The notes under the pieces: generated by a model
The model's input: only the letters and a program-made list of their open reading frames with translations
Told to the model about the DNA's origin: nothing
Database searches by the model: none
Source of the DNA: VAZQ01 sp040510815
GTDB taxonomy: Bacteria; Pseudomonadota; Alphaproteobacteria; Rhizobiales; Xanthobacteraceae
DNA length: 13,775 bases
Assembly (NCBI GenBank): GCA_040510815.1
Contig: JBEVIH010000308.1
Span: 1-13,775 of the forward strand
Reading direction: 5' to 3'
Program-made: the position numbers and the translations under genes
Part shown: piece by piece, positions 12,987-13,775 of the stretch
Numbering within the stretch: position 1 is the first letter of the stretch
How the letters are laid out: each line of letters starts with the position of its first letter

Positions 12987-13734
12987 TCAGTACCTCGCGT
13001 ATACCGGCGACTTACCCACGTCGAACTTGTAGCTCACCCCGAGCTTGGCGAGCTGCTTGCGCTCCTTGACCGTTTGCCTGAATGTCTCCGTGGTGCATAG
13101 CCCCACCTCGCAGTCGACGACGGTGAAATCCACGATCTTGTTGCCGTAGTCGATGTAGTTGTACTCGAACTTCGTGGTCCAATTGTCGGTGAGCGCGTAC
13201 TCGAAGCCCACGCCAAGCAGCACGCCGAGGATGGTCGCATTGCCGCGTACGGTGGTGGAGTCCTCCGAGGATGAGACGTCCAGGGTGTAATCGAACTTGC
13301 CCCAGACGGCGCCCAGCTTGCCGTAGACGAAGGCGCGGTCGAAAGCGACGCCCGAACGCACAGAGATGGCGCCGTCCCAGCGATTACGCGATTGGCTATC
13401 GAAGGTGAAGTCCCCGCCCTGCGCAAATTCGCGGTCATACAGGCTGGAGCCCCAAAATTCACCCTCGAAGCCGATGACGAACGCCCGCCACTGCACATTG
13501 CACCCTGCCTGGGCCGAGCCCGCCGACGCCGCTGGCCGCTATTCCCCCTCCTTCACCGCCAGTAAAACTTGAAACCTGCCAACCGGCTCCGACATGGACG
13601 CCGAGATAGCAGCCGGTCCAGCTGAAGACTGGCGGTGGTGGAAGCGGCCGCGCCTTCAAAGGTATGTCAGCCGCGTTGGCAAGCCCACAGCTCAACAGCG
13701 ATGCGCTCGCGATAGCCAAGACTAGACGTTTCAT
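12987..13734 (-). pseudogene. Omp25/31-like outer-membrane beta-barrel protein, frameshifted
   Basis: Two frames together make one porin-like protein. The first (from ATG 13734, GAGGGG upstream) gives a Sec signal peptide MKRLVLAIASASLLSCGLANA (cleavage near residue 22, mature AADIPLKA), a Pro-rich linker and FSWTGCYLGVHVGAGW, typical of the small barrels of Hyphomicrobiales. The second resumes as AQAGCNVQWRAFVIGFEGEFWG and continues with alternating beta-strands (VAFDRAFVYGKLGAVWG, ATILGVLLGVGFEYALTDNW, TTKFEYNYIDYG) to the barrel-closing QLAKLGVSYKF. The total of 748 nt is 3n+1, which fits a single inserted base between about 13507 and 13545. Repaired length would be about 248 residues. It is either a genuine pseudogene or a sequencing error. 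A leftward terminator follows at 12929-12961. Confidence 0.82.
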
Positions 13735-13775
13735 GATGCGACCCCTCGCCCCAATTGGTTGTTTGAACCTACACC

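Noticed and set aside
13740..13775. TTCAAAC resembling a tRNA T-loop on the - strand
   Set aside because: The flanking bases cannot form a T-stem, and no acceptor or anticodon arm is present.
1..13775. CRISPR array, insertion sequence or integrase
   Set aside because: No regularly spaced direct repeats, transposase or recombinase motifs were seen on either strand.

Overview
The window is GC-rich, with dense high-GC3 genes, and its gene families suggest an alphaproteobacterium of the order Hyphomicrobiales, probably a Bradyrhizobium/Rhodopseudomonas/Xanthobacteraceae relative. This is inferred from protein style (Omp25/31-type porin, Tat-exported GMC dehydrogenase, MJ1477/TM1410-type GH114 protein, DUF502), because no rRNA or tRNA gene was found.

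Left part (1-9114), chromosomal housekeeping and accessory genes. The 3' part of a short-chain dehydrogenase (1-404, +) meets two tandem, overlapping DapA-fold aldolase/lyase paralogues head-on (408-1373 and 1363-2277, both -). The downstream paralogue has lost the Schiff-base lysine, and a 12-bp hairpin sits one base before its start codon. An unrecognised secreted protein (2550-3581, +) converges with a two-gene operon for a GMC-family dehydrogenase (4189-6003) and its Tat-signal gluconate-2-dehydrogenase-subunit-3-like partner (3599-4192). Divergent from this operon is a protein-L-isoaspartate methyltransferase with a twin-arginine leader (6241-7128, +). A GH114-like protein (7151-8233, -) and a DUF502 membrane protein (8452-9114, +) are divergent from each other.

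Middle part (about 9198-12472), a cluster of short, mostly unrecognised genes around an XRE-type repressor (10404-10688). It contains two small leftward genes (9198-9500, 9524-10021), a 65-residue ORF (10210-10407), a small HTH-like ORF (10771-11043), a 225-codon protein (10944-11621) and a frameshifted leftover that resembles a phage scaffold-type protein (11945-12472). Two near-identical 21-bp dyads (10014-10034 and 10758-10778) lie over the start codons of the outward-facing genes. In each, a TATACA -10-like hexamer sits exactly 6 nt before the A of ATG. This looks like a repressor-plus-leaderless-promoter switch, perhaps from a degraded prophage or another small mobile module.

Right part (12473-13775). 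A structured stretch ends in a strong rightward terminator (12595-12630). After about 300 bp with no gene comes a leftward terminator, and then an Omp25/31-like outer-membrane beta-barrel gene (12987-13734, -) split by an apparent +1 frameshift.

The strongest leads are the paired leaderless operators around the XRE gene, the lysine-less DapA paralogue with its hairpin-controlled start, and the Tat-leader isoaspartyl methyltransferase next to a Tat-dependent dehydrogenase.
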